This document shows, one piece after another, positions 41,965 through 50,977 of a stretch of 64,000 nucleotides of DNA. Position 1 is the stretch's first letter, and each line of letters starts with the position of its first letter. Origin of the DNA: Ectopseudomonas toyotomiensis (lineage in GTDB: Bacteria > Pseudomonadota > Gammaproteobacteria > Pseudomonadales > Pseudomonadaceae); NCBI RefSeq assembly GCF_900115695.1, contig NZ_FOXK01000015.1, forward strand, positions 1 to 64,000, in the 5' to 3' direction. Under the pieces are notes generated by a model. That model ran no database searches. It had not been told where the DNA came from and was given only the letters and a program-made list of their open reading frames with translations. Made by a program: the position numbers and the translations under genes.

Positions 41965-43887
41965 ATGAACACCTGGTTCGCTAATCTCAGCGTTACCCGC
42001 AAACTCGCGCTCGGCTTCGGCCTGGTGCTGGTGCTTACCCTGGCTCTGGCCTGGACCGCCTGGAGCGGCCTGGGCAGCGTGATCCAGCGCAGCACCTGGA
42101 TGAGCGAGATCACCCAACTCAATGCAACGCTGACCAACCTGCGTATCGCCCGCCTGCAGTTCATGCTGGCAAAGGGCGACGCCGCCAGCAGCGAGCGTCT
42201 GCTGACCAACCTGAACCTCTATCTCGAGCAGCAGAAGAAGCTGCTGGGGACCTTCACCAATCCGGTCAACGTCAAGCTGCTACAGGAGCAGGACCGCTAC
42301 AACCAGGATTACCAGCGCTCACTGGCGGGTATGCGGGCAGCCTACACGGCCGCCGAGCAGGCACGTGGCCAGGTGAATAGCGAAGACCAGCAGCTGAGCG
42401 AACTACTGGGCGCGATGCGTCGCAGCGTGGAGCTGCTGCCGGAATACGACGGTCGTCGCTTCGAGCAGCTGCAGGCCTTGACGCTCACTCATGGTGAGCT
42501 GCTGCGTCTGCGTTATCTGCTTGAGCGCTATGAAAGCACACCCGATGCCCAGACCGAGCAGGCCCTTGCCGAGCGCATCGGCACTGCACGCGCCAGTCTC
42601 GCTGCGCTGGAGCAGGTTTTCGGTAGCGCCCAGCAGGATGCTGTACGGCGGATCTCCACGGCGCTCGGCCAGTTCGAGCAGACGGTGCAGGCGTTCAAGG
42701 CCGCCACTGCCGATATCGCCCGTACCCGTCAGGAAATGACCGATCAGCAGGGCGAAATCGTCCGTATCAGCGAGACGCTGTACAAGTTCCAGATGGAGCG
42801 CATGGCCATCGAAAGTGCCCAGGCGCGTAGTCTGCAGATCGGCGCCACGCTGCTGGCCCTGCTGTTCGGCGTTTTGGCTGCCTGGATCATCACCCGTCAG
42901 ATCACCCGCCCATTGCAGGACACCCTGGTCGCGGTAAAGCGCATTGCCGATGGCGATCTGACCGCCAGCGTGCGGGTCGATCGCCGCGACGAGATGGGCC
43001 AACTGCAGCAGGGCATCCAGCACATGGCCACGACCCTGCGCGAGCTGATCGGCGGCATCCGCGACAGCGTCACCCAGATTGCCAGCGCCGCCGAAGAGCT
43101 GTCGGCGGTCACCGAGCAGACCAGCGCTGGCGCCAACAGCCAGAAGAGCGAGACCGATCAGGTGGCCACCGCCATGCATGAGATGTCCGCCACCGTGCAG
43201 GAAGTGGCGCGCAACGCCGAGCAGGCCTCGCAGGCGGCCAACGACGCGGACGGCCAGGCGCGCCTGGGCGACCAGGTGGTGGCCGAGGTGATTTCGCAGA
43301 TCGAGCGTCTGGCTGCTGAGGTCGGACGTTCTTCCGAGGCCATGACCGGCCTGCAGCAGGAAAGCGACAAGATCGGCAGCGTGATGGACGTGATCAAGTC
43401 GGTGGCCGAGCAGACCAACCTGCTGGCGCTCAACGCCGCCATCGAAGCAGCGCGTGCCGGCGAAGCTGGGCGCGGCTTTGCGGTGGTCGCCGACGAAGTG
43501 CGCGGCCTGGCGCAGCGCACGCAGAAATCCACCGAGGAGATCGAGGCGCTGATCGCCGGCTTGCAGAGTGGTACCCAGCAGGTCGCCGCGGTAATGCGCA
43601 ACAGTCGCACCCTCACCGACAGCAGCGTCGAGCTGACGCGCAAGGCCGGCGACTCGCTGGGCAGCATCACCCTCGCGGTGTCCAACATCCAGTCGATGAA
43701 CCAGCAGATCGCCGCCGCTGCGGAAGAGCAGAGCGCCGTGGCCGAGGAAATCAGCCGCAGCATCCTCAGCGTGCGCGACGTCTCCGAGCAGACCGCCACC
43801 GCCAGCGACGAAACGGCCAAATCCTCGGCCGAGCTGGCGCGCCTGGGCGGCCAGCTGCAGTTCATGGTCAGCCGCTTCCGCGTTTGA
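41965..43887 (+). CDS. methyl-accepting chemotaxis protein, HBM-like sensor
   Basis: This 640-residue receptor has a membrane helix at residues 13-32, an all-helical periplasmic part of about 255 residues, a second helix near 290-312 (ALLFGVLAAWIITRQ), a HAMP domain, and the signalling tip with NLLALNAAIEAARAGE near residue 490. The periplasmic part is twice as long as a four-helix bundle and fits the helical bimodular (HBM) class, whose known members sense organic acids. It lies downstream of eda but probably has its own leader with a ribosome-site hairpin. Confidence 0.9.
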   Translation: MNTWFANLSVTRKLALGFGLVLVLTLALAWTAWSGLGSVIQRSTWMSEITQLNATLTNLRIARLQFMLAKGDAASSERLLTNLNLYLEQQKKLLGTFTNPVNVKLLQEQDRYNQDYQRSLAGMRAAYTAAEQARGQVNSEDQQLSELLGAMRRSVELLPEYDGRRFEQLQALTLTHGELLRLRYLLERYESTPDAQTEQALAERIGTARASLAALEQVFGSAQQDAVRRISTALGQFEQTVQAFKAATADIARTRQEMTDQQGEIVRISETLYKFQMERMAIESAQARSLQIGATLLALLFGVLAAWIITRQITRPLQDTLVAVKRIADGDLTASVRVDRRDEMGQLQQGIQHMATTLRELIGGIRDSVTQIASAAEELSAVTEQTSAGANSQKSETDQVATAMHEMSATVQEVARNAEQASQAANDADGQARLGDQVVAEVISQIERLAAEVGRSSEAMTGLQQESDKIGSVMDVIKSVAEQTNLLALNAAIEAARAGEAGRGFAVVADEVRGLAQRTQKSTEEIEALIAGLQSGTQQVAAVMRNSRTLTDSSVELTRKAGDSLGSITLAVSNIQSMNQQIAAAAEEQSAVAEEISRSILSVRDVSEQTATASDETAKSSAELARLGGQLQFMVSRFRV

Positions 43888-43896
43888 GTTGGAGTC

Positions 43897-43959
43897 GGTG
43901 CGCGTGGCGCACCCTACGGGAATTGCGCTGTTCTACCTGTAGGGTGCGCCGCGCGCACC
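43897..43959. repeat. REP pair upstream of the RAYT gene (locus 4)
   Basis: A minus copy at 43897-43917 and a plus copy at 43939-43959 (GTAG, GGTGCGC CGC GCGCACC) face each other across 21 bases. They lie directly before the tyrosine transposase gene, whose family acts on such sequences. Confidence 0.85.
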
Positions 43960-44003
43960 GCCGACTATCCTGAATCTGCCGGCAAAGATTCAGGAGACAA
44001 GGA

Positions 44004-44537
44004 ATGTCCAACTACCGCCGCGCTCGCGATGCGGGCGCCTGCTATTTCTTTACGTTGGTAAGCCACCAGCGCCTCCCTGTGTTGACCGATGCGCCATTGC
44101 GCGCAGCCTTGCGACGCGCCATCGAACGAGTCCGTTTACACCGTCCCTTCGTCATCGAGGCTTGGGTGCTGTTGCCGGACCACCTGCATTGTCTTTGGCG
44201 TATGCCCCAGGGTGATGCAGATTTTGGGGCGCGCTGGTCGATGATCAAACGTCTGACATCCCAGGCAGTGGCGGTGCCTGGAACGGTCAGTTTGAGTCGT
44301 AGCCTGCGCCGCGAGTCGGGGCTCTGGCAGCGGCGCTTCTGGGAGCACCGCATTCGTGATGAAGACGATTACCAGCGGCATCTGGATTATCTGCATTTCA
44401 ATCCGGTGCGCCATGGGCTGGTGCCGCGCGTGGCGGATTGGCCGTGGTCGAGCTTTCATCGTTTGGTGAAGGAGGGCGTATATCCGGCGGATTGGGGCGG
44501 TGATGCTGTGGTGGACAATTGTGAGTACGGTGAATGA
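44004..44537 (+). CDS. REP-associated tyrosine transposase (RAYT)
   Basis: This 177-residue protein belongs to the Y1 transposase/IS200-like group that occurs singly next to REP sequences. The HUH motif is LPDHLHCLWR near residue 56, and the catalytic Tyr is probably in DEDDYQRHLDYLHFNPVRHG near residue 115-134. Such enzymes cut single-stranded REP hairpins carrying a GTAG-type tetranucleotide. REP copies lie on both sides, and GTAG-hairpin copies are spread over the window. A CAGGAGACAAGG ribosome site precedes the start. Confidence 0.92.
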   Translation: MSNYRRARDAGACYFFTLVSHQRLPVLTDAPLRAALRRAIERVRLHRPFVIEAWVLLPDHLHCLWRMPQGDADFGARWSMIKRLTSQAVAVPGTVSLSRSLRRESGLWQRRFWEHRIRDEDDYQRHLDYLHFNPVRHGLVPRVADWPWSSFHRLVKEGVYPADWGGDAVVDNCEYGE

Positions 44538-44540
44538 CTC

Positions 44541-44601
44541 GGTGCGCATGACCTAGGCGGCCCCGCGACACCCTACGGGTTGAGCGGCGTGCGCGCGCAC
44601 C
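44541..44601. repeat. decayed REP sequences downstream of RAYT (locus 5)
   Basis: GGTGCGCATGACC...GACACCCTAC at 44541-44575 is a REP copy broken by an insertion of about 14 bases, and GGCGTGCGCGCGCACC follows at 44586-44601. The pair closes the RAYT unit on its right side. Confidence 0.6.
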
Positions 44602-44732
44602 AACTTTTTTCAATGTGCCTGTCTATTCTTCCGTCGCCCATTCGACTACTGCATAGAACCCCGCCCTGGGTTCACTGTCAGCCGTAGGGAGACACCCTGC
44701 GCGCGACTTCGACTCGAACAAGGAGAAAGGCG

Positions 44733-45167
44733 ATGCGTTTCATGGTGATTGTCAAAGCGACGGCCGATTCCGAAGCCGGTGTGATGCCCAGCGAAGAGCT
44801 GCTGACGGCCATGGGCCGTTACAACGAAGAGCTGGTGGAAGCCGGTGTAATGCTCGCCGGCGAGGGCCTGCAGCCCAGCAGCAAGGGCGCGCGGGTGCGT
44901 TTTTCCGGGGCGCAGCGTACGGTGATTGATGGCCCGTTCATGGAGACCAAGGAGCTAGTAGCTGGCTTCTGGATCTTTCAGGTCGAGTCGCTGCAGGCCT
45001 GCATCGACTGGGTCAAGCGTTGCCCCAATCCCATGCCTGGCGAATCCGATATCGAGATTCGACAGATCTTCGAGGCCGAGGATTTCGGCGCCGAGTTCAC
45101 CCCCGAGTTGCGTGAGCAGGAAAACCGTATTCGCGCGCGCATGAGCAGTGAAAATCAAGGAGAGTAA
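44733..45167 (+). CDS. YCII-related (DGPF) protein
   Basis: This 144-residue protein has the YCII/DGPF fold: MRFMVIVKATADSE at the start, then VIDGPFMETKELVAGFWIFQ near residue 70-90, which is the DGPF motif. The biochemical role of the family is unclear; members occur beside ECF sigma factors and PhnB-type proteins. It is followed after two bases by a PhnB-like gene, with an AAGGAGA ribosome site before its own ATG. Confidence 0.88.
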   Translation: MRFMVIVKATADSEAGVMPSEELLTAMGRYNEELVEAGVMLAGEGLQPSSKGARVRFSGAQRTVIDGPFMETKELVAGFWIFQVESLQACIDWVKRCPNPMPGESDIEIRQIFEAEDFGAEFTPELREQENRIRARMSSENQGE

Positions 45168-45169
45168 CG

Positions 45170-45589
45170 ATGAAGATGCATGCCTATCTGATGTTCGATG
45201 GCCAGTGCGAGGCCGCCTTCAACCGCTACGCCGAGATCTTCGGCGGTAAGCTGGAGATGATGCGCTACGCCGACAGCCCCGAGGACATGGAGGTTCCGGC
45301 CGAGTACCAGCAGCGTGTCATGCACGTCTGCCTGACCGTCGGCGAACAGTTGCTGATGGCTTCCGATAATCTGCCGCAGTACCCCTATGAGGGGATCAAG
45401 GGGTGTTCCGTTTCCCTGCAGGTGGACAACGTGCCGGAGGCCGAGCGCCTGTACGAGGCATTGTCGGCCGGTGGTTCGGTGCAGATGGAGCTGCAGGCGA
45501 CCTTCTGGGCGACCCGCTTCGCCATGCTTACCGACCGTTTCGGCGTGTCCTGGATGATCAACTGCATGGTCGATACCCAGGAGGGTTGA
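45170..45589 (+). CDS. PhnB-like VOC-fold protein
   Basis: This 139-residue protein has the two betaalpha-beta-beta-beta repeats of the vicinal oxygen chelate fold in the PhnB/3-demethylubiquinone-like form (YLMFDGQCEAAFNRYAEIFG at the start, FGVSWMINCM at the end). No activity can be assigned. It is cotranscribed with the YCII gene and has its own GGAG ribosome site. Confidence 0.88.
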   Translation: MKMHAYLMFDGQCEAAFNRYAEIFGGKLEMMRYADSPEDMEVPAEYQQRVMHVCLTVGEQLLMASDNLPQYPYEGIKGCSVSLQVDNVPEAERLYEALSAGGSVQMELQATFWATRFAMLTDRFGVSWMINCMVDTQEG

Positions 45590-45658
45590 CGGCGAGGTTC
45601 TCGAACCTGGGCCGGATGCAATTCGGGCCACACCACGTCTTCGCAGCTTAAATGCAAT

Positions 45659-45710
45659 GCCGCCCAGCCACTCCTACGGACCAATCAGGCCGCAGGAGCG
45701 GCTGGGCGGC
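45659..45710. repeat. inverted repeat between PhnB-like gene and ggpPS
   Basis: GCCGCCCAGCC at 45659-45669 and its complement at 45700-45710 form a perfect 11-base stem around a 30-base loop that itself holds CTCCTAC...GCAGGAG. It lies between two converging genes and could act as a two-way terminator, though no T run is present. Confidence 0.5.
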
Positions 45711-45736
45711 ACTCCGCTTCAGCCGCGATGAGCTAT

Positions 45737-47995
45737 CTAGCTCACCAGCGTCAGCGGCTCGGGCTCTTCCTGTACTTGCACGCCCGCGAGGAACTCCTCG
45801 CCCCAGCGGCGAATGTCGTTGTAGCAGACGATATCGAACAGCTCGCGCAGGCGCGCCTGGGCCTCGCTCTTGGGCAGGTTCAGCGCCAGGTAGCAGGTCT
45901 GCGCCAGATCAGCCGGGTCATGCGGGTTGGTCAGCAGCGCACCCTTGAGCTCGGCCGCGGCGCCGGCAAACTCCGACAGCACCAGCACGCCACGCCCGCC
46001 GAGCAGGCCTTGCGCTGCGACGAACTCCTTGGCTACCAGGTTCAGGCCATCGCGCAATGGGGTGATCCACATGACATCGGCCATGGCGTACCAGGCGCTG
46101 ACTTCCTCGAAGGGCAGGCTGCGGAAGAAGAATTGCAGCGGCGTCCAGCCGATGCGGGCGAAACGGCCGTTGATGCGACCGACTGCCTGTTCGATCTGCG
46201 TTTGCAGTTCGTCGTACACCCTCATCTCGCGCGCTGCCGGCACGCACACGGTGACCAGGGTGACCTTGCCGATCAGCTCGGGGTTATCCGCCAGCAGGCG
46301 CTCGTAGGCGTTGAGCTTTTCCAGAATGCCCTTGGTGTAATCGAGGCGCTCGACCGAGAGGATCAGCTTCACGCCTTTCATTTCCTCACGCAGCTGGCCC
46401 ATCAGCTCCTTGATCTTCGGCGCTTCCAGGGCGTTGCGTACGCGGTCGATATCCAGCCCGACCGGGTGCGCGCCGAGTTTGACCTGGCGCGTGCCGGTGT
46501 CCAGCGCGGTGGTCATGCGCTCCAGGCCCACGGCGCAGCCATAGGTGATGAAGCGCGGCGCGCAGCTCTGCCGCTCCAGCGTCTTGAGCGGGAACACACC
46601 ACGGGCGACGTCGACGAAGTTCTCCACCTGACGCGGAATGTGAAAACCGATGTAGTCGCACTGCAGCAGACTGCCGACGATCTGCCGGCGCCAGGGCAGC
46701 ACGTTGAACACGTCGGCCGAGGGGAAGTAGGTGTGGTGGAAGAAGGCGATGCGCAGGTCCGGGCGTAGCTCGCGCAGGTAGGCTGGCACCATCCACAGGT
46801 TGTAGTCATGCAGCCAGACGATGGCGCCTTCGGCGGCCTCCAGCGCCGTGCGTTCGGCGAAGGCGCGGTTGACCTTGAGGAACACCTGCCAGTCGTCCTC
46901 GTTGAATATCGCGCGTTCCCAGAACGTATGCAGGGTCGGCCAGAAGGCTTCCTTGGAGAAGCGCTTGTAGAAGATGTCGACTTCTTCCTTGCTCAGCTTG
47001 ACCCGCGCGGCGGTGAGCTTGGGATAACGCTCGGCGTCCACCGTGGTGTGGCTGTCGAACGGCTCGTCGCCGTCCTCGTGTACGGCCCAGGCCACCCAGG
47101 AGCCGGGACGGCCGTCGCCGAAGAAGCTGAGCAGGGTGGGAATGATGCCGTTGGGCGAGGTCGGGCGGCGACGCTGCAGCTTGCCGGCGGCATTGCGGTA
47201 TTCCTCATAAGGCAGGCGGTGATAGACCATCACCAGCTCGGCCTTGCCTGGTTGCGCGGCCTGGCGGCGTTCGGCAGCGATGCCGTGCTCGCCGAGAAAG
47301 CCGAAATGGGCGAAGGCTTCGAGAATGCCACCGCAGCCAGGGCGGCTGGCATGCAGAGTGCGCGAGTGGTTGGCGGTGGCTTCCAGCAGTGCGGTTTCCG
47401 ACTGGCCGACGCATACACCATGGAAGCTGGCGCTGAGCATGGACAGGTCGTTGAGCGTATCGCCGGCTGCCAGTACCTGGTCGTGGCCCAGCTCCAGCCA
47501 GTCGGCGAGGGCCTGCAGGCTGCTGCCCTTGTTCACGCCCTTGGGCAGGAAGTCCAGGTACAGCTCGGCGGAGTACAGCAGGTCGCAACCCAGCTCATCG
47601 GCGATCTCGCGCAGCGCCGGGTTGGCCGCCTGTTCAGGCGTGCAGAAGTAGGAGCAGCGGCGTGCCTGCGGCACGTCCTGACGCTCCAGGCCGAACGGCT
47701 CGATGACGCTGGCCACCTGGGTTTCGCCGGGCCAGCGGGCATCGACCACGCTTTGCAGCTGTTGGATCGGTTGCAGGCTGTCGCCATGCACCAGCGTCGC
47801 GCCGACGTCGGCGATGATGTAGTCCGGCTGCGGCAGCGTCGGGTCGGCCAGCAACGGCAGCACCGCCTCCAGGCTGCGCCCGGTGACGTAGGCGAGCTTG
47901 ATCTCGGGGTGGGCGGCGATGGTCTGATAAAGGCTCAGGCGATCTTCGGGGTCGCCAGCGAGAAAGGTTCCATCCAGATCGGTAGCTAATAGCAT
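45737..47995 (-). CDS. ggpPS: fused glucosylglycerol-phosphate synthase/phosphatase
   Basis: This 752-residue protein has an N-terminal HAD phosphatase (residues 1-245, nucleophile in LATDLDGTFL at Asp6, GDTLNDLSML near residue 178) and a C-terminal GT20 synthase (residues 260-740, WLHDYNLWMVP, FHHTYFPSADVF, LSVERLDYTKGI). This order, HAD before GT20, is that of the bifunctional GgpPS of Azotobacter and Pseudomonas that makes the osmolyte glucosylglycerol; trehalose enzymes with both domains have the reverse order. The LDYTKG segment and others separate it from OtsA. A GGAGA ribosome site precedes the start. Confidence 0.82.
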   Translation of the reverse strand: MLLATDLDGTFLAGDPEDRLSLYQTIAAHPEIKLAYVTGRSLEAVLPLLADPTLPQPDYIIADVGATLVHGDSLQPIQQLQSVVDARWPGETQVASVIEPFGLERQDVPQARRCSYFCTPEQAANPALREIADELGCDLLYSAELYLDFLPKGVNKGSSLQALADWLELGHDQVLAAGDTLNDLSMLSASFHGVCVGQSETALLEATANHSRTLHASRPGCGGILEAFAHFGFLGEHGIAAERRQAAQPGKAELVMVYHRLPYEEYRNAAGKLQRRRPTSPNGIIPTLLSFFGDGRPGSWVAWAVHEDGDEPFDSHTTVDAERYPKLTAARVKLSKEEVDIFYKRFSKEAFWPTLHTFWERAIFNEDDWQVFLKVNRAFAERTALEAAEGAIVWLHDYNLWMVPAYLRELRPDLRIAFFHHTYFPSADVFNVLPWRRQIVGSLLQCDYIGFHIPRQVENFVDVARGVFPLKTLERQSCAPRFITYGCAVGLERMTTALDTGTRQVKLGAHPVGLDIDRVRNALEAPKIKELMGQLREEMKGVKLILSVERLDYTKGILEKLNAYERLLADNPELIGKVTLVTVCVPAAREMRVYDELQTQIEQAVGRINGRFARIGWTPLQFFFRSLPFEEVSAWYAMADVMWITPLRDGLNLVAKEFVAAQGLLGGRGVLVLSEFAGAAAELKGALLTNPHDPADLAQTCYLALNLPKSEAQARLRELFDIVCYNDIRRWGEEFLAGVQVQEEPEPLTLVS

Positions 47996-48140
47996 CGTTG
48001 TTTCTCCAGAAGTGGCCGCTGCGGCTCGGCGCGAATGCGCGTGGCCGAGGGGCCGGGTTTCTGGCTGCTTGGGGTAGGCTCGGGGCCTTGCCGAAACAGC
48101 CGTCCTTCAGCAGGTCGTTTTTCAACAGCCTGCCAGGTGT

Positions 48141-49403
48141 TCAGGAGGCGTGGGGGGAAGGTTCCTCCGTGGCTTCGTGGTCTTGTGGCGGCGCATCGGG
48201 CATCAGCTCCAATACCGTGGGGCTGGTGCGCAGCATGGGCGTGAAGTGTGCGGCGTCGCCGCTGACCAGATCGCTGACATGGCGCAGCCGGTAAAAGGTG
48301 TAGGCGGCCAGCAGGCCGAGGGTGCAAGCGAAGTAAAGCGGCAGTGCGCTGGCGCCCAACTGCTCCATCAGCAGGCCGGCCAATAGCGGCCCGCACACCG
48401 AGCCGATGCCATTGACCATCAGCAAGCTGGCGGAGCCGGAAAGAATCTCGTCGCTGTGCAACTGGTCGATCAGTTGCGCCACGGCGATGGGGTAGATGGC
48501 GAAGGCCAGGCCGCCCCAGATGAAGATGGCGCCTAGCAGCAGCGGGCCGGCTGGCAGCAGGCTCATGATCAGCGCCAGGGCGACCGCCAGTATCACCACC
48601 CAGAGCAGCACCTGGCGTCGGTCGTGGCGATCCGAGTAGATACCGATGGGCCATTGCAGCAGGGCGCCGCCGAGAATGGTTGCGGTCATCAGCAGACCGA
48701 CGCCGGACGTATCGAAGCCGGCCAGGCTGGCGTAGACCGGCGCCATGCCCCAGAAGCCGCCCATGGCAAGGCCGGAGAGGCCGGCAGCGACTATCGCCAG
48801 CGGCGCGATGTTCCACAGTTGGCGCAGGTTGCTCGGTGGTGTTTCGGGCAGGCTTGGCTGTGCCTGGCGGGTGAGGGTAATGGGCATCAACGCGGCGCTG
48901 ATGAGGATGGCGGCGATGGCGAACAGGGTGAACTGCACCGGGTCGGCCAGGTGCAGCAACTGCTGGGCCAGCGCCAGGGCGCCGAGGTTGACCGCCATGT
49001 ACACGGCGAACACCTGGCCGCGCTTCTCGTTGGGTGCCTGGGCGTTGAGCCAGCTCTCGATGACCATGTACAGCGTCACCAGTCCCAGGCCATAGAGCAC
49101 CCGCAGGCCCAGCCAGACCCAGGGATTTATCAGCAGCAAATGGAGCAGGGCGGCGATGGCAGCCAGTGCGGCACAACAGGCGAACGCGCGAATGTGCCCG
49201 ATGCGTTTGACCAGCGGAGTCGCCAGCCAGGTACCGAGGAGGAACCCGACGAAGTACCCGGACATGATCAGTCCGAGCATCGTGGTGGAGTAGCCTTCGG
49301 CGACGCCACGCAGGGTCAGTAGGGTGTTGAGCAGACCATTGCCGAGCAGGAGTAACGCGACCCCGCTCAGCAATGAACTGATGGGGGCAATCAGGGACCA
49401 CAT
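48141..49403 (-). CDS. MFS transporter (YcaD-like)
   Basis: This 420-residue protein has twelve membrane helices. It starts at the ATG at 49403 (MWSLIAPISSLLSG), just where the first helix begins; a longer frame reaches 49568 but adds a soluble stretch. Segments such as VLYGLGLVTLYMVIESWLNA and GRVFAVYMAVN-like AVYMAVNLGALA match the YcaD group of unknown substrate. It lies upstream of ggpPS on the same strand, 145 bases away, so cotranscription is possible. Confidence 0.85.
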   Translation of the reverse strand: MWSLIAPISSLLSGVALLLLGNGLLNTLLTLRGVAEGYSTTMLGLIMSGYFVGFLLGTWLATPLVKRIGHIRAFACCAALAAIAALLHLLLINPWVWLGLRVLYGLGLVTLYMVIESWLNAQAPNEKRGQVFAVYMAVNLGALALAQQLLHLADPVQFTLFAIAAILISAALMPITLTRQAQPSLPETPPSNLRQLWNIAPLAIVAAGLSGLAMGGFWGMAPVYASLAGFDTSGVGLLMTATILGGALLQWPIGIYSDRHDRRQVLLWVVILAVALALIMSLLPAGPLLLGAIFIWGGLAFAIYPIAVAQLIDQLHSDEILSGSASLLMVNGIGSVCGPLLAGLLMEQLGASALPLYFACTLGLLAAYTFYRLRHVSDLVSGDAAHFTPMLRTSPTVLELMPDAPPQDHEATEEPSPHAS

Positions 49404-49548
49404 GCAAACTACCCTAGGGAACTGTGCCCCTGATGGCAAGCATGAAGTACGCCATGTTTTTTGTGATTGCTTTTTATCTTTTTGATTTTTAAGGATTATT
49501 TTTACTGATAAACGGTCGTGCAATTTCCCTGCGGCACGTTTTGCCCCA

Positions 49549-50892
49549 TCACGGGGCGTCGCTTGCAACCTTCAGAGGCATCAGCGGCTGCTCCGAGTCC
49601 TGCAACGTGCGGTTGATGCGTGTGATGAAATCGTTGATTTCCTCGCGCTCGCGACGCTCGGTCAGATGGCGCTCGGCGGTATCGCGCACGCTGCGCGCGT
49701 GGCGCAGCAGATCGGCGCGCTGCTGCGTGCTGGTGGGGCGATGCAGCAGGTTCTTGAAGGCCTGCAATAGGCTGACCAGTACGCTGACATCCGCCGCACC
49801 GTAGACGCGTATTGGCCCCAGCAGTTGTAGCAGCAACTGGTCCAGCGACAGTTCCTGGTAGCACAGCCGTGGTGGCTCGTCGGGCAGGCTGGCGAAGTCT
49901 CGCTCGGACAGCGCCAGGCGTCTGCTCAGCAGTACGCTGAGCAGGTCCACCGTCTTGATCGCCGTGCCTGGATCGTTGATACCGGGGCTCAATGCCTTCA
50001 CGGCGATTTCCGACATCTGCCGGCAACCGAAGAAGTAATGGGTGCTGGCGTACTCTTCGATGAAGAAGTCGAAGCAATCGAGCAACTGCTGGCACACGGC
50101 TTCATCCAGCGGACGTTCCAGGCGAAACAGCGGATGGCCCTCGCTGACGAAGAAACCGCGGTGGGCGATTACCGTCATACGCACCTGATGGCGGCGCAGC
50201 AGCGTGCTGACCTCTTTGACGTTGAGCTCCTTGAAGTAGCCGTTGCGCTGCGCGTTAACCGTGACCCAGTCGCTGTCAGCCGGCCACGGTGGTGCGGCGT
50301 CGCGCGATGCCGGGCCACCAATGCAGGCATCGAGCTTTGCCAGGCTGGTGCTGTAGAGGTTGCCGAGGATGTGCTCGACCTGAATCGACTGCGATATCGA
50401 GCGGATGAAGTGCACGAACAGGCCCAGGCAGACGATGCCCATGGCTAGGGTTATGAGCACGCCGAGGCTGGGTATCCGCTCATTGTTACCCTGCTCGATG
50501 GTGGTGATCAGCAGCAGCGCGTAGAGGATGGTGCCGAGGTAGAAGCCCAGGGTTTTCTGGTGCGCCTTGCTACTGACCAGGCCCGGAATCACCCGTGGTG
50601 ACAGCGATGCGGCTGCATTGTTGAGCACCACCATGACCATCGAGAAACTGAACACCATCAGTGACAGAATGCCCGTGACCAGCGTGCCGAGGATCAGCCT
50701 GGCATTGTCTGCATTGCTTACCAGGCCGAGATCGACGTGATCCTTGAACGCCATCATCCACGGTTGGTACTCGGCAGCCATGGTCAGCAGGCACAGCAGG
50801 AAGAAGCCGCTGGCGATCAGCGTCGGGTAGAACGCCAGGCTGTGGATGATGCGCTGGTAGGCGCGAAAGAGGATGTTGCTGGGTACGGCCAT
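49549..50892 (-). CDS. DUF2254 membrane protein
   Basis: This 447-residue protein has four membrane helices in its first 175 residues (for example SLAFYPTLIASGFFLLCLL and LGVLITLAMGIVCLGLFVHF) and a soluble C-terminal half. SPRVIPGLVSSKAHQKTLG near residue 103 and ALSPGINDPGTAIKTVDLL near residue 310 fit the DUF2254 family of unknown function. The ATG at 50892 is used; the in-frame GTG at 50925 is also possible, and neither has a good ribosome site. Confidence 0.85.
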   Translation of the reverse strand: MAVPSNILFRAYQRIIHSLAFYPTLIASGFFLLCLLTMAAEYQPWMMAFKDHVDLGLVSNADNARLILGTLVTGILSLMVFSFSMVMVVLNNAAASLSPRVIPGLVSSKAHQKTLGFYLGTILYALLLITTIEQGNNERIPSLGVLITLAMGIVCLGLFVHFIRSISQSIQVEHILGNLYSTSLAKLDACIGGPASRDAAPPWPADSDWVTVNAQRNGYFKELNVKEVSTLLRRHQVRMTVIAHRGFFVSEGHPLFRLERPLDEAVCQQLLDCFDFFIEEYASTHYFFGCRQMSEIAVKALSPGINDPGTAIKTVDLLSVLLSRRLALSERDFASLPDEPPRLCYQELSLDQLLLQLLGPIRVYGAADVSVLVSLLQAFKNLLHRPTSTQQRADLLRHARSVRDTAERHLTERREREEINDFITRINRTLQDSEQPLMPLKVASDAP

Positions 50893-50977
50893 TGGCGAAT
50901 CCGTCGTGAATGGCGATGACCGCACTATAGCCGGGAAGGGGGCAGGCGGCGGTCATTAAGACCTGCCGCCTGTGAAC

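Noticed and set aside
45728..47989. Long plus-strand frames opposite ggpPS
   Set aside because: They are shadows of a gene with full HAD and GT20 motifs.
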